Origin: Streptomyces sp. A1136
GTDB taxonomy: Bacteria; Actinomycetota; Actinomycetes; Streptomycetales; Streptomycetaceae
NCBI RefSeq assembly: GCF_004795055.1
Contig: NZ_SSBJ01000037.1
Span: 1-64,000, forward strand
Direction: 5' to 3'
DNA: 64,000 nucleotides
Position 1 is the stretch's first letter. Each line of letters opens with the position of its first letter. The translations under genes and the position numbers were made by a program. The notes beneath the pieces are model-generated. The model was given only the letters and a program-made list of their open reading frames with translations, did not search any database and had not been told where the DNA came from. Of the stretch, positions 42,158 through 51,284 are shown piece after piece.

Positions 42158-42640
42158 TCAGTGCGCCGACTCCCCGGCGAGGCGCCCGTCGATGTCGTCC
42201 GACCACCGCCGTGCCCAGGCGCGCAGGCGCGCGATGACCTCGTCGTCCAGGCCGTCGTCGAGGCGGAACTGGTCGCGGCCGTGGCGCGCCCCGAGGCGTT
42301 CGAGGTCGGGGAGCGAGCGGTGGAGGGAGGCGGCATGTACGTCGATCAGGTCACGGACGGCGCCCCGGTCGGCCAGGGCCCGGACCTTCGTACCGACGAC
42401 GTCGTCGAAGGCCGGGACCGGCCCGTACTCCGTGGGCTCCGGGACCGACCAAAGGTTCTCTTCGAGTACGTCCACCTCGCCCGCCGCCAGCCGCGTTTGG
42501 TGAGCTCGTGGACCAGGTCGGCGGCGATGTCGGACATCGGGGCGGGGTTCTCGGTGGCGACGTCGAGGTCCTGGCTGAGTCGGTCCACGAGGCCGTGTGC
42601 CCGCACGGCGTATCCACCGGTGTTCCTCCCGCTCCTTCCG
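42158..42640 (-). pseudogene. AbiEii/AbiGii-type nucleotidyltransferase toxin, broken
   Basis: The complement reads GGYAVRAHGLVDRLSQDLDV and ATENPAPMSDIAADLVHELT, the nucleotidyltransferase core of the AbiEii family. A frameshift near 42490 leads to VDVLEENLWSVPEPTEYGPV, DDVVGTKVRALADRGAVRDL and a normal C-terminus. The N-terminal ~40 residues and the AbiEi antitoxin gene are missing. It is a dead phage-defence module. Confidence 0.75.
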
Positions 42641-42980
42641 CCACCCGCCGACGGACCGGTGCGCCCCCGGCGAGCACGTCCCCCGGGGGCCACGGCGGTT
42701 TCGACGCCGTACCCACGGGGCTCGACGCACGACCGGCCGAGCCGAGGGCCTGCACCCGCCGCCGAGCGAGTCGGCACCGGCCCGGCACAGGCGCCGGGCG
42801 CGGCGCCCCGGTCCCACCTGCGCCGCCCCCCCGCTCGCCGGCAGGCTCGCGCGACGGTCGGCGTGCGCGCGCGGTTCCGGCAGGCGGTCGACGCCCGATC
42901 GATCTCCATTCGAGGAGTTCTCCCTTGCGCCGTGACAGCGTCGGGGCTCCAGGCTCCGCTGGGGACGAAAGGACAAGGGA

Positions 42981-43502
42981 ATGACCAAGTCAGGGCGCAA
43001 GTCAGGGCGCAAGTTCGGAATCGCCGCTGCGGTGGCCGCGTTCGTGGCCGTGATGATCGCCGTCGTGGGACCGCAGGGCGCCAGCGCGCAGGACCAGGCG
43101 CGCCGCGGCTGGGACCACTTCGGTTTCGGGGTGTCGTGGGAGGAGTCCTACGGCTACTCGCAGGCCATCAGGGCCGGGGACACGGTCTACATCTCCGGGC
43201 AGCTGTCGCATGACGCGGCCGGGAACCTGGTGGGCGTCGGCGACTTCGAGAAGCAGGTGCGCACCTCGTTCGAGAACATGGACAAGGTCCTCGCGCACTA
43301 CAAGATCCCGCGCAGCCAGATCGTCAGCATGAAGATCTACACCAAGGACCTGCGCAAGAACTTCGACACGGCCGCCAGGCTGCACAAGGAGTACGTCGGC
43401 GACCACCGCACGACCGACACCATCATCGGTGTCACCGACCTGGCGTTCCCTGACCAGTTGGTGGAGATCGAGGCCACCGCGCTGGTGTCGCCGCGCTCCT
43501 GA
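42981..43502 (+). CDS. Exported RidA-family protein
   Basis: The product has 173 residues: a basic start (TKSGRKSGRKFG), one hydrophobic segment (AAAVAAFVAVMIAVVGPQGA, cut after ASAQ), then a complete RidA/YjgF domain (YSQAIRAGDTVYISGQLSHD, NMDKVLAHYKIPRSQIVSMK, FPDQLVEIEATALV). The catalytic Arg of true enamine deaminases (before the end, IEA-VA) is not evident; IEATALV lacks it. RidA proteins normally work in the cytosol on reactive imines, so an exported form is unusual. Confidence 0.8.
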   Translation: MTKSGRKSGRKFGIAAAVAAFVAVMIAVVGPQGASAQDQARRGWDHFGFGVSWEESYGYSQAIRAGDTVYISGQLSHDAAGNLVGVGDFEKQVRTSFENMDKVLAHYKIPRSQIVSMKIYTKDLRKNFDTAARLHKEYVGDHRTTDTIIGVTDLAFPDQLVEIEATALVSPRS

Positions 43503-43504
43503 CC

Positions 43505-43539
43505 GAGCGGGCCGCGCGGTGACCGCCGCGCGGCCGCTC
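43505..43539. terminator. Terminator hairpin after RidA gene
   Basis: GAGCGG-CCGCGCGG (43505-43519, one bulged G) pairs with CCGCGCGG-CCGCTC (43526-43539). It lies between convergent genes and can serve both. Confidence 0.65.
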
Positions 43540-43664
43540 AGCCCGTCACGGCGGTGACGGCTCCGCCGGCCGCCTGATGCCCCCGCCGCGTCCGTCCGAC
43601 CCCCTCGCGGCCTGCCCCGCAACCGGCCTGCCCCGCTTGCGGCCCGGCGGCGGCTTCGCGGCTC

Positions 43665-43940
43665 CTACCGCGGGACCTTCCGTTTCTCCCGCTTGAGACC
43701 GCGAAGCGTCCAAAGCCCGTACAGGGCCGGCAGCGGCTTGACGACCATCCACTCGCCCGGGCGGTAGTCGTCCGCGCGCACGAGCCGCCGGGCGAGATCA
43801 GGACGCTGCCAGCGCAAGTCGGTCGGCCGGTGACCCGGCGACGGCACCGGTGACGCCACCGGCGTGAATGGCGCAACGAGGACCGGGGTCGCCCAGTCCC
43901 CAGTCGCCCATCGACGGACCTGCGAGGACTCGGTCGTCAC
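43665..43940 (-). CDS. Uncharacterised 91-residue protein coupled to XRE regulator
   Basis: The GTG overlaps the stop of the regulator gene in GTGA. The product starts TTESSQVRRWATGDWATPVL, continues through a Pro-rich middle and ends with YRPGEWMVVKPLPALYGLWT and a basic tail. Codon use is typical coding. No family is recognised and no membrane segment or signal peptide is present. Confidence 0.5.
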   Translation of the reverse strand: MTTESSQVRRWATGDWATPVLVAPFTPVASPVPSPGHRPTDLRWQRPDLARRLVRADDYRPGEWMVVKPLPALYGLWTLRGLKREKRKVPR

Positions 43941-44785
43941 TCGGGGACCCGGGCGTGCGCCGTGGGGCGCGCGGTACCGCCGTCCGCGCCCAGGCCCGCG
44001 AGCAGGCGCAGCCCGTCCTCGGACGCGCTGCCGGGTTCCGCGGACAGGACTATCAGCTCCATGCCCGACTCGTCCGGCAGCGCGAAGTTCTCGTGGTGCA
44101 GTTCCAGCGGTCCGACCAGCGGGTGCCGGTAGGCCTTGCGCCCATGCGTGCGGGCGCGCACGTCCGCACGGGCCCAGAGGCGACGGAAGCGCTCGCTGCC
44201 CATCGCCAACTCGCCGATCAGCGAGGCCAGGCGGGGGTCCTCGGGGTACTTTCCGGCGGCCAGGCGCAGGTGCCCGACCACATCGGTGGTGCATGTCTGC
44301 CAGTCCCCGTAGAGGCCGCGCTCGGCTTCCTCCAGGAAGATGTGCCGGGCCGTGTTCAGGCCGGGCAACGGGCGGCCGTAGAGGAGCCCGGCGAGGCGGT
44401 TCCCGGCGAGCACGTCCATGCGGGGGTCCATGATCAGCGCGGGTGCGTCGGTGACCAGGTCGAGGACGCGCAACAGATCCGGCCGGACACGCCCGCCCGG
44501 CGCCTTCGCCCGCCGGCGGCGCTGCCTGGCGAGCCGGTCGAGGTGTCCCCGTTCGGTCTCGTCGAGGGCGAGGACTCGGGCGAGCGCGTCGAGGACCTGC
44601 TCGGAAGGTTGGGTCGCGCGCCCCTGCTCCAGTCGCACGTAGTAGTCGACGCTGACCCCGGACAGGTGCGCGACCTCCTCACGGCGCAGGCCCGCGACCC
44701 GGCGACGGCTGTCGGTGGGTATCCCGACGGCTGCCGGGTCGACCCGGGAACGCCGGGTCCGCAGGAAGCTCGCAAGATCGTCCAT
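43937..44785 (-). CDS. XRE-type regulator with MmyB-like ligand domain
   Basis: The product has 282 residues. The helix-turn-helix is RVAGLRREEVAHLSGVSVDY with YVRLEQGRATQPSEQVLDAL. The C-terminal MmyB-like domain follows (LRVLDLVTDAPALIMDPRMD, VLAGNRLAGLLYGRPL, RHPLVGPLELHHENFALPDE, LIVLSAEPGSASEDGLRLLA). Relatives in Streptomyces bind fatty acids or regulate adjacent oxidoreductases. It is divergent from the quinone reductase gene with a 140-bp shared promoter region, so that is its likely target. Confidence 0.88.
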   Translation of the reverse strand: MDDLASFLRTRRSRVDPAAVGIPTDSRRRVAGLRREEVAHLSGVSVDYYVRLEQGRATQPSEQVLDALARVLALDETERGHLDRLARQRRRRAKAPGGRVRPDLLRVLDLVTDAPALIMDPRMDVLAGNRLAGLLYGRPLPGLNTARHIFLEEAERGLYGDWQTCTTDVVGHLRLAAGKYPEDPRLASLIGELAMGSERFRRLWARADVRARTHGRKAYRHPLVGPLELHHENFALPDESGMELIVLSAEPGSASEDGLRLLAGLGADGGTARPTAHARVPE

Positions 44786-44925
44786 GCCTCCCAGTATGGC
44801 CTCGGCGGTGCTCGCGAAGGTGGTCCTGCCGATACCAGGAAGTCCGGTCCGACGGAAGCGGCGCCCCTGAACACCGGGCGCGACGCCACGCAGTATCGGC
44901 GGCATCCGATCCGAAGGAGTTTCCC

Positions 44926-45705
44926 GTGAAGACGCTGATCGTCCACGCCCACCCGGAGCCGAAGTCGCTCAACAGCTCGCTGAAGGACCTCGCGGTGTCC
45001 ACGTTGGAATCCGCCGGGCACGAGGTCCGCGTCAGTGACCTGTACGCGATGAACTGGAAGGCGGTCGTGGACGCCGCGGACTACGGTCCCCGCGCCTCGA
45101 CCCCGTTGAAGGTCGCCCTGGACTCGGGCCGGGCCTTCGACGCCGGGACGCTCACCCCGGACGTGCGCGCCGAACAGGAGAAGCTCCTGTGGGCCGACAC
45201 GATCATCTTCCAGTTCCCGCTGTGGTGGTACACGATGCCGGCGATCCTCAAGGGCTGGGTGGACCGGGTGTTCACCTACCGCTTCGCCTACGGCGTCGGC
45301 GAGCACAGCGACACCAAGTACGGCGAGCGCTTCGGCGAAGGCACCCTCGCGGGCCGCAGGGCCCTGCTCTCGGTGACCACCGGCGGCCCGGAGTCGCACT
45401 ACGCCGCCCGCGGGATCAACGGCCCCATCGAGGACCTGCTGTTCCCGATCCACCACGGCATCCTCTACTACCCCGGCATCGAGGTGCTGCCGCCGTTCGT
45501 GCTGCACGGCGCCGACCGGATGACCGACGAGGAGTACCCGGACGTCGCCAAGGCGTGGGAGCAGCGCCTGCTCACCCTGGAGTCGACCGAGCCGATCGCG
45601 TTCCGCCGGCAGAACTTCGGTGACTACGAGATCCCCTCCCTCCACCTGAAGGAGGGACTGGAGCCCGCGGGCCGCACGGGGTTCGGACTGCACGTACGCG
45701 GCTGA
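44926..45705 (+). CDS. NAD(P)H:quinone oxidoreductase, flavodoxin fold
   Basis: The product has 259 residues. TLIVHAHPEPKSLNSSLKDL binds the FMN/FAD phosphate, FQFPLWWYTMPAILKGWVDR and YGERFGEGTLAGRRALLSVT, TTGGPESHY match NQO1/MdaB-type flavin reductases that reduce quinones by two electrons. GTG 44926 has AAGGAG (44915-44920). It probably detoxifies quinones under control of the divergent MmyB-type regulator. Confidence 0.88.
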   Translation: MKTLIVHAHPEPKSLNSSLKDLAVSTLESAGHEVRVSDLYAMNWKAVVDAADYGPRASTPLKVALDSGRAFDAGTLTPDVRAEQEKLLWADTIIFQFPLWWYTMPAILKGWVDRVFTYRFAYGVGEHSDTKYGERFGEGTLAGRRALLSVTTGGPESHYAARGINGPIEDLLFPIHHGILYYPGIEVLPPFVLHGADRMTDEEYPDVAKAWEQRLLTLESTEPIAFRRQNFGDYEIPSLHLKEGLEPAGRTGFGLHVRG

Positions 45706-45782
45706 CCGCGGCCGGCGCACGAGCCGATCCGCTCCCCCAGCCGCGTTCCCCCAGCCGCGCACCCGCGGTCGGGCCCGCCGGG

Positions 45783-46994
45783 TCAGGCCGCGGCCTGGGC
45801 CGGGGCGCGGTCGCTCCGGGTCCGCTGCCCGACGACGCGCCGGCGGCGTGAGGGCAGGCCCGCGGTCGGATGGGCGACGCCCCAGGCCGCGCCCTTGCAG
45901 ATCAGTTCCTTGTACAGGGCCGCCACACGGCCCGTCAGGGCCCGGTCCTTCGCCCGGTCATCGGCGGTCACGAACTGGATCAGGCCCTCCTTGCGGCCCA
46001 GCGAGACGCACTGCTGGAAGTAGCGGATCGGGACGTGGGGGACCTTGCCGCCGGTGAGGCGGGCGGCGATGGCGTCGGCCGCCTGCCAGGCCATGGGGAC
46101 GCCCGAGGCACAGGACATGCGCAGCGGCACGTTGTTCGGGCCCACCGCCATCGCCGCGTCACCCACGGCGTACACGTCCGGGTGGGAGAGCGAGCGCATC
46201 GTTTCGTCGACGACGATCCGGCCCTGGCCGGTGAGTTCGAGCGCGGTGGCCAGGGCGATGGGGTGGACGGCGAAGCCGGTGGTCCAGACGGTGACGTCGG
46301 CGGGGACGGTCCGGCCGTCGGCGGTCGTCACGGAGTCCGCCGCCACGGCGGTGACCGCGGCGTTCTCGTGGAGGGTGACGCCGAGCCGGTCCGCCACCTT
46401 CCGCAGGTGGGCGCGGCCCTTGTCCGAGAGCCGGTCCCCGAGGCCGCCGTGGACCGCGAGTGCGACCTGGAGGTCCGGGCGCGCTTCGGCGATCTCGGTC
46501 GCGGCCTCCAGGCCGGTCAGGCCGCCACCGACCACCACCACGGGCCGCCCGCCGTCGAGGGCGGCAAGGCGGTCGCGCAGGCGCAGGGCGCCGGGGCGCC
46601 CGGAGACCTCGTAGGCGTGTTCGGCGACGCCGGGGACACCCCCCTCGTCCCAGCCGCTGCCGAGGGCGTAGACGAGTGTGTCGTACGTCAGTTCCTCCCG
46701 CTCGGAGCCGCGCGCGCCGGTCACCGTCACCGTCACCGTCTTGCGGTCCGCGTCCACGGCGGTGACCTCGGCGAGCTTGAGTTCCACGCCGGTGCCGGCG
46801 AACATCTCGCGGAACGGCCGCGGGGTGAGGTCCTGGCCGGCGGCGAGCTGGTGCAGCCGGACACGCTCCACGAAGTCCGGTTCGGGGTTGACCAGGGTGA
46901 TGGCGACGTCTTCGCGGTGCAGCCGCTTGGCGAGGCGGCCGGCGGCGACCGCTCCGGTGTATCCGGCTCCGAGGACGACGATGCGGTGCTGCAT
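45783..46994 (-). CDS. NAD(P)/FAD-dependent oxidoreductase (NDH-2-like)
   Basis: The product has 403 residues. Two dinucleotide folds: VVLGAGYTGAVAAGRLAKRL (FAD) and VVVVGGGLTGLEAATEIAEA (NAD). The second FAD motif is DVYAVGDAAMAVGP. The layout is that of type II NADH dehydrogenases and related flavoproteins, without the C-terminal membrane helix. It lies downstream of an ECF41 sigma gene on the same strand, and flavin oxidoreductases are standard targets of ECF41 sigma factors. AGGAGC precedes the ATG. Confidence 0.85.
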   Translation of the reverse strand: MQHRIVVLGAGYTGAVAAGRLAKRLHREDVAITLVNPEPDFVERVRLHQLAAGQDLTPRPFREMFAGTGVELKLAEVTAVDADRKTVTVTVTGARGSEREELTYDTLVYALGSGWDEGGVPGVAEHAYEVSGRPGALRLRDRLAALDGGRPVVVVGGGLTGLEAATEIAEARPDLQVALAVHGGLGDRLSDKGRAHLRKVADRLGVTLHENAAVTAVAADSVTTADGRTVPADVTVWTTGFAVHPIALATALELTGQGRIVVDETMRSLSHPDVYAVGDAAMAVGPNNVPLRMSCASGVPMAWQAADAIAARLTGGKVPHVPIRYFQQCVSLGRKEGLIQFVTADDRAKDRALTGRVAALYKELICKGAAWGVAHPTAGLPSRRRRVVGQRTRSDRAPAQAAA

Positions 46995-47086
46995 GAGCCT
47001 GCTCCTGTCTGCGAGGGATCCGCCGCTGCCCAGCGTCGGTTCGCCTCTTGAACCGGACAGCCCGGCGTTTCCTGACAGCACCCGAA

Positions 47087-47102
47087 TGTGACGTGTGTCA
47101 CA
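47087..47102. promoter_or_regulatory. TGTGAC-N4-GTCACA inverted repeat upstream of oxidoreductase
   Basis: A perfect six-base inverted repeat with a GTGT spacer lies 93 bp before the oxidoreductase start. It includes GTCACA, which resembles the TGTCACA -35 element of ECF41-type promoters. It may be the target site of the adjacent sigma factor or of an unknown regulator. Confidence 0.4.
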
Positions 47103-47106
47103 CCGC

Positions 47107-47163
47107 CGATCGGAGCCGCATCCCTGATCGGGGCCGCATCCCCGGTCGGGTCCGCATTCGCGG
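47107..47163. repeat. Three imperfect 18-bp tandem repeats
   Basis: The unit GATCGGGGCCGCATCCC recurs three times with small changes (CGATCGGAGCCGCATCC, TGATCGGGGCCGCATCC, CGGTCGGGTCCGCATTC) directly after the sigma-factor stop codon. It lies in the short gap before the oxidoreductase promoter. Confidence 0.7.
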
Positions 47164-48105
47164 TCAGAGGGTGTAGAGCGGGTCCCCGTGGCCCGTCGCG
47201 GCCCACTGCTCGGTCGCGCGGACGAGCTTGTCGGGGTTGACCTGGCTGCGGATCGCGACGATGCCCTCCGCGCCGACCTCCAGGCACGTGATCCCGACGA
47301 CCCGCCCGTCCACGACCGCCACGATGGCGGGTTCGCCGTTGGCGGTCGCGGCGTAGATGTCGGGCACGCCGCCGATGTGGGCCCGCTTGGCGTCGCCGGG
47401 CTTGAACAGGCCGCGCAGGAACCTGGCGACCGCGAGTGCGCCCTCGAACCCCTTCGCGCGGGCCGGGACCTTCCCGCCGCCGTCGCCGACCGAGACGGCG
47501 TCCTGGGCGAGCAGGCGGACGAGGGGTTCGGTACGGCCGCTGGTCGCGGCGGCGAGGAACTCCTCGACGATCCTGCGGGCGGCGGCGTCGTCGATCTCGA
47601 CCCGGGCCTTGCCGTCCGCGACGTGCTTCTTGGCCCGGTGGTAGGTCTGTTGGCTGGCGGCCTCGGTGATGTCCAGGAGCTCGGCGATCTCCCGGTGCGG
47701 GTAGTCGAAGGCCTCGCGCAGCACGTACACCGCCCGCTCACCGGGCGACAGGCGCTCCAGCAGGACGAGGACGGCGTACGACACGGACTCCCGCTGCTCG
47801 GCGCTGTCGGCCGGCCCGAGCATCGGGTCCCCGGCGAGCAACGGCTCGGGAAGCCACCTGCCCACGTACGTCTCGCGCCGGGCACGGGCCGAAGTGAGCT
47901 GGTTGAGGCAGTAGTTGGTGAGGACCTTGGTCAGCCACGCCTCGGGCACCTCGATTCGGGAGACATCGGTCGCCTGCCAACGCAGGAACGTCTCCTGCAC
48001 CGCGTCCTCCGCCTCGCCCGCCGAACCGAGCAACCGGTAGGCGATGGCCTCCAGCCGGGGCCTGGCCGCCTCGAACCGGGCCACGTCGCTCATGGTCATC
48101 GCCAT
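47164..48105 (-). CDS. ECF41-family RNA polymerase sigma factor (SigJ-like)
   Basis: The product has 313 residues. Sigma2 is YRLLGSAGEAEDAVQETFLR, sigma4 is LSPGERAVYVLREAFDYPHR with EIAELLDITEAASQQTYHRA. A C-terminal SnoaL-like domain follows. The three ECF41 hallmarks are all present: WLPEPL in the linker (84-89), DGGGK and NPDKL in the extension. In this family the extension acts in place of an anti-sigma factor. The ATG at 48105 is leaderless with TAGGAT seven bases upstream. The flavoprotein gene downstream is the likely target. Confidence 0.92.
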   Translation of the reverse strand: MAMTMSDVARFEAARPRLEAIAYRLLGSAGEAEDAVQETFLRWQATDVSRIEVPEAWLTKVLTNYCLNQLTSARARRETYVGRWLPEPLLAGDPMLGPADSAEQRESVSYAVLVLLERLSPGERAVYVLREAFDYPHREIAELLDITEAASQQTYHRAKKHVADGKARVEIDDAAARRIVEEFLAAATSGRTEPLVRLLAQDAVSVGDGGGKVPARAKGFEGALAVARFLRGLFKPGDAKRAHIGGVPDIYAATANGEPAIVAVVDGRVVGITCLEVGAEGIVAIRSQVNPDKLVRATEQWAATGHGDPLYTL

Positions 48106-48112
48106 GCGCGCG

Positions 48113-48118
48113 ATCCTA
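48113..48118 (-). promoter_or_regulatory. -10 element for leaderless ECF41 mRNA
   Basis: TAGGAT on the minus strand ends seven bases before the ATG at 48105, leaving room only for a leaderless transcript. This decides the start codon against the two ATGs that follow in frame. Confidence 0.55.
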
Positions 48119-48326
48119 GTAGACCGGGCCACGGGAGAGCCGGGCGAGACCGCACCGCGCTCCGGCGCCGACCGGTGGCGGACAGCGCGCGTCGCCCGGG
48201 ACGCCCCACGGCTCGTCCTGGACGGGCCGTGGCCGGCCGCAGCCGCGCGCCGGGCTTGCGGGCACGGGCGCGGCGCCGGCACAGAGCGCCGGCACGGAGC
48301 ACCGGCACAATCCGGTGGCGGGCAGG

Positions 48327-48536
48327 TCAGGTGGCGGGCAGGCGCATGCCGAGACGGGTGCTCAGGGCACGGGCGGTGGTGCGGACCTCCTCGCCGGTGT
48401 CGCCCTTGACGACGGCGGCGAGGAGGGCGAGGGCGAGTTCGGCCTCGCGGTAGGTGAGGATCGCCAGCCGCTGGGGGGCGACATCGGCGTCGAGTTCTTC
48501 GGCCACGATGTCGGTGTAGAGGTCGTCGAGGGTCAC
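48327..48536 (-). CDS. Small hypothetical protein
   Basis: The product has 69 residues, acidic and helical: TLDDLYTDIVAEELDADVAP, QRLAILTYREAELALALLAA, then VRTTARALSTRLGMRLPAT. The frame has good coding character. No family recognised. The start is GTG 48536 in a 44-bp gap from the aldo/keto reductase stop, same strand, so it may be the last gene of that unit. Confidence 0.5.
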   Translation of the reverse strand: MTLDDLYTDIVAEELDADVAPQRLAILTYREAELALALLAAVVKGDTGEEVRTTARALSTRLGMRLPAT

Positions 48537-48579
48537 GCAGGTCCCAACGCGCGTCCGGGCCGGCGGTTACTGCGCTCCG

Positions 48580-49566
<987 letters not shown>

Positions 49567-49832
49567 TCTGCTGCCTCCCGAGCTGGAAAACCGTCTATCC
49601 ACGACGCTAGGAGTTGGAGTGCACTCCATGTCAAACGATCAAACGGCCGACGCGTCGCCTGGTCGCCTGGCCGACCGATGGGACGTCGGCGGAGGGCGAG
49701 GGCGAGGGCCCGGGCGAGGCCCTGGGGGCAGGCCGCGCGATGCTTCCCTGCCGTTGGCCATTCCCGCGGACCACTCCCACGCCTAGACTGCGACGGCTCC
49801 AAGACTTGGCGTTCATCGGGAGGGCGTGCGAG

Positions 49833-50558
49833 ATGAAACGGGCACTGTTCAGCGCATTCGCGACCGTGGTGTTAGTCGTGGCCGGGGGAGGCGTCGCCAC
49901 CGCTTCCGACGGAGCTCCACCGCGCACCACGCACGGCCCTTGCCAGTACACCCAGACCCCGGACGAGCCGCCCGCGCGTTCTGTTCCGCTGCCGCCCGAC
50001 CCGCGGCGCACCCCCAGTCGCGGCACGGTGGACATGGAGGTTCCGACCACCCAGGGCGCGCTCCCGCTGCACTTGGACCGCGCCAAGGCGCCGTGCACGG
50101 TCCAGAGTTTCCTGCACCTGGCACAGCATGGGTTTTACGACCGTACGGTGTGCCACCGTCTGACGGCCTATCCGACGCTGAAGGTCCTGCAGTGTGGCGA
50201 CCCGACCGGTACCGGTGAGGGTGGACCCGGGTACAAGTACAAGGACGAGCTGCCGGTGAACCTGCCGCCGGCACCGACCGATCCGACCGGCGCGCGCCGT
50301 CTCTATGGGCGCGGCCTGCTGGCGATGGCCAACGCCGGTCCGGACACGAACGGTTCACAGTTCTTCGTCGTCTACGGCGACTCCGCGCTGCGACCGAACT
50401 ACACGGTGTTCGGCACGGTCGGCGCCGACGGCCTGACGACACTCGACAAAGTCGCCGCCGGAGGTATCGAGCCGACCGCGCAAGACCCGGCGCCGGTCGA
50501 CGGCACACCCGTACTGCGAACCGAGCTGCTCCGCGTCCGGCCGTCCTGCCGGCATTGA
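49833..50558 (+). CDS. Secreted cyclophilin-type peptidyl-prolyl isomerase
   Basis: The product has 241 residues with a signal peptide (LFSAFATVVLVVAGGGVATA). The mature part has a Pro-rich linker then a cyclophilin domain: TVDMEVPTTQGALPLHLDRA, FLHLAQHGFYDRTVCHRLTA, LAMANAGPDTNGSQFFVVYG and NYTVFGTVGADGLTTLDKVA. The active-site Arg (CHRLT) and GSQFF motif are kept. Four cysteines may stabilise it outside the cell. It likely helps fold exported proteins. Confidence 0.88.
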   Translation: MKRALFSAFATVVLVVAGGGVATASDGAPPRTTHGPCQYTQTPDEPPARSVPLPPDPRRTPSRGTVDMEVPTTQGALPLHLDRAKAPCTVQSFLHLAQHGFYDRTVCHRLTAYPTLKVLQCGDPTGTGEGGPGYKYKDELPVNLPPAPTDPTGARRLYGRGLLAMANAGPDTNGSQFFVVYGDSALRPNYTVFGTVGADGLTTLDKVAAGGIEPTAQDPAPVDGTPVLRTELLRVRPSCRH

Positions 50559-51233
50559 CGCACCGTGACGTTGCCTCGTCCTCGATGAGCGTGCCCTGCG
50601 CCTGTGGCCGCCCCAGGCGGACGACACCTGCCGGCTGAAGCATCCGGGTGCGGAAGCGGAGGGCTCCGGACCTCGTGCCCGGACCACGCGAAGCGCCCAA
50701 AGCCCAACCACCGGACTCCGTACGGTGCCGCCCATGGACATCGCACCACTCGTCCGGTCCCGGCTCCATGCCGGGGCCGGACTCCACGACCGCGCAGAGC
50801 CGGATGCCGGGCCGTAGGCCAGCGGGGTGACCACGGTCCCGCTCTCCTCCGCCCTGGACGTGGCCCTGCTGCCGGTGGTGCGGACGTCGGTGGACTGGCG
50901 CATCCGCAGTTCGAGTCTGCCGCGGTCGTCGCGTGGCTGCAGGAGTACGACAAGCTCGTGGACGGCCGGAATCCGGCCCGGGCGCCGACGATCTCGTGGA
51001 GGTAGTCCTCGGAGGCCGGGTCGCCCTCCAGGACGTCTGCCCGCCGCCCTCCTCGTGGTTGAGGACGAGGCTCACGGCGACCCGGGCTCGGCTGTGCCGG
51101 GCGGCGTGCGGCGGCCGGGCGCGTAGCCGACGAGGTCGCGCTGGTGCTCGGACACGGCGGCGCCCTACCGGCGGGTTGGGCCGTCCCCCGCGGTGACGGA
51201 ACCGGGGCAGAACTCCAGCCTCCTCATCACGTC
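50559..51233. other. 675-bp region without a supported gene
   Basis: Neither strand gives a frame with domain character. Frames are Arg/Pro/Ser-rich with no ribosome-binding sites. Short pieces such as ESAAVVAWLQEYDKLVDGRN (about 50905-50965, plus) could be decayed coding sequence. Confidence 0.45.
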
Positions 51234-51244
51234 GTAAAATTTAC
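51234..51244. promoter_or_regulatory. AT-rich palindrome upstream of quinone oxidoreductase
   Basis: GTAAAATTTAC is an 11-bp palindrome, followed by TGTTCAACTAACC, in an otherwise GC-rich setting 30-50 bp before the start codon. It probably marks the promoter and perhaps an operator of the oxidoreductase gene. Confidence 0.4.
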
Positions 51245-51284
51245 TGTTCAACTAACCGCTCCCGGTGCAAAGATGATCTTCATG

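Noticed and set aside
45783-47885. 700-residue protein including the flavoprotein
   Set aside because: The N-terminal part is the sigma-factor gene in another frame; the flavoprotein starts at 46994.
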